Shown here: positions 63,515 to 64,000 of the stretch, in pieces
Position numbering within the stretch: the first letter of the stretch is position 1
Layout: every line of letters starts with the position of its first letter
NCBI GenBank assembly: GCA_013397935.1
Contig: VZRN01000227.1
Location: forward strand, 491,587-555,586
DNA length: 64,000 nt
From: Dasyornis broadbenti
Lineage: Eukaryota; Chordata; Aves; Passeriformes; Dasyornithidae
Direction of reading: 5' to 3'
The notes under the pieces: generated by a model
What the model saw: only the letters and a program-made list of their open reading frames with translations
What the model was told of the DNA's origin: nothing
The model's database searches: none
Made by a program: the position numbers and the translations under genes

Positions 63515-64000
63515 TGTCGTGGTTTAGCTTGGCCCAGGTTTTTCTAGTAGGAGGGGCCCACAAAGATGGCTCCTTGGTGAAGCTTCTCGAAGCCTTCACC
63601 ATGTCCAGCTCTGAGGTGATGGACATGCTGCTGGCCAAGGCTGGGCCAATTAGAGATGTTGGTTACGCCTCTGGGAAAAACATATTTAAGAAGAAATCAA
63701 AACAATGGGTGCACGCACTTTTCCTTAGCCAGAGGAGGAGGAGTAGGTGAGAGTATGTGAGGGAAAACAACATGGAGAGACCAAGGTCAGTGGAGAAGGA
63801 GGGGGAGGGGGAGCTCCAGGCGCCGGAGCTCTGCAGCCTCTGCAGGCCGTGGTGAGGCCATGGTGAAGCAGGGGGTGCCCCTGCAGCCCATGGGGGCCCA
63901 TGGGAAATGCTGAGATCCACTTGCCCCAAAGCGAGTGGATACCCTGAAAGTGGCCGTGGTCCAGAGGGAGTCCTAGTGGAGAAACAGGCCTTGACTTGCA
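63515..64000 (+). mobile_element. ERVL/ERV3-like LTR, 5' part, cut by window end
   Basis: Starts with TGTCGTGGTTTAGC, the usual 5' terminus of a widespread bird LTR family. It continues through CCTTCACCATGTCCAGCTCT near 63594, GGACATGCTGCTGGCCAA near 63621 and GGGCCAATTAGAGATGTTGG near 63644. Then come AAAACATATTTAAGAAGAAA near 63677 (TATA-like ATATTTAAG) and AGACCAAGGTCAGTG near 63778. From about 63805 imperfect units built on CTGCAGCCCATGG begin. It is less decayed than the LTR at 37535 and opposite in orientation. The downstream part, with the polyadenylation signal and CA end, lies outside the window. It cannot be told whether this is a solo LTR or the start of a longer provirus. Open frames over it are by-products. 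Confidence 0.85.

Noticed and set aside
37535..64000. The LTRs at 37535 (minus) and 63515 (plus) as the two ends of one provirus
   Set aside because: They are in opposite orientations, differ in decay, and the DNA between them holds no retroviral genes.

Overview
The window is vertebrate nuclear DNA and very probably avian. It is AT-rich and mostly single-copy-looking. Its recognisable repeats are CR1-family LINE fragments, several ending in the bird-type ATTCTATG tail, plus long terminal repeats (LTRs) of a family common in bird genomes. I see no Alu-, B1- or MIR-like SINEs and no L1. I find no prokaryotic or organellar features: no operons, ribosome binding sites, CRISPR arrays or insertion sequences. 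I cannot name the species or locus. Repeat identities come from remembered family patterns, not from a search.

No protein-coding gene can be supported. The open reading frames are short (longest 184 codons), overlap on both strands, lack recognisable domains, and in several cases fall on repeats. The 184-codon frame at 37447-38001 lies mostly on an LTR read backwards. The 131-codon frame at 34473-34868 is largely a translated hexanucleotide repeat. The 80-codon frame at 55542-55784 (minus) is a decayed CR1 reverse-transcriptase fragment. The window therefore looks like a gene desert or the inside of a very large intron.

Layout: 1-3.7 kb is anonymous. An old plus-strand CR1 tail lies at 3.7-3.96 kb and an old minus-strand CR1 at 4.9-5.2 kb. 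Two long, old plus-strand CR1 pieces sit at 8.0-8.7 and 14.7-15.3 kb, with a CpG-bearing patch at 10.3-10.7 kb between them. The stretch 15-24.7 kb is mostly anonymous and holds a 7-base assembly gap at 24378-24384. A younger CR1 follows at 24.7 kb, a GC-richer patch at 28.9-29.3 kb, a possible solo LTR at 31.1-31.3 kb and a CR1 at 32.2 kb. Next come a long (AAAAGG)n array at 34.56 kb, an (AC)21 array at 36.87 kb, a minus-strand LTR at 37.5-38.1 kb, and CR1 copies at 39.2, 43.5 and 44.7 kb. Three simple-repeat tracts cluster at 47.2-48.0 kb. An old minus-strand CR1 lies at 52.0-52.3 kb, a back-to-back inverted CR1 pair at 55.3-55.8 kb, and a second inverted CR1 pair at 62.2-63.2 kb. The 5' part of another LTR runs off the right edge from 63515.

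I looked for an undescribed system and did not find one. The observations most worth checking are the inverted CR1 pairs, the long polypurine hexamer array, the possible LTR at 31 kb, the GC-richer patches, and one weak candidate terminal exon on the minus strand near 58 kb.
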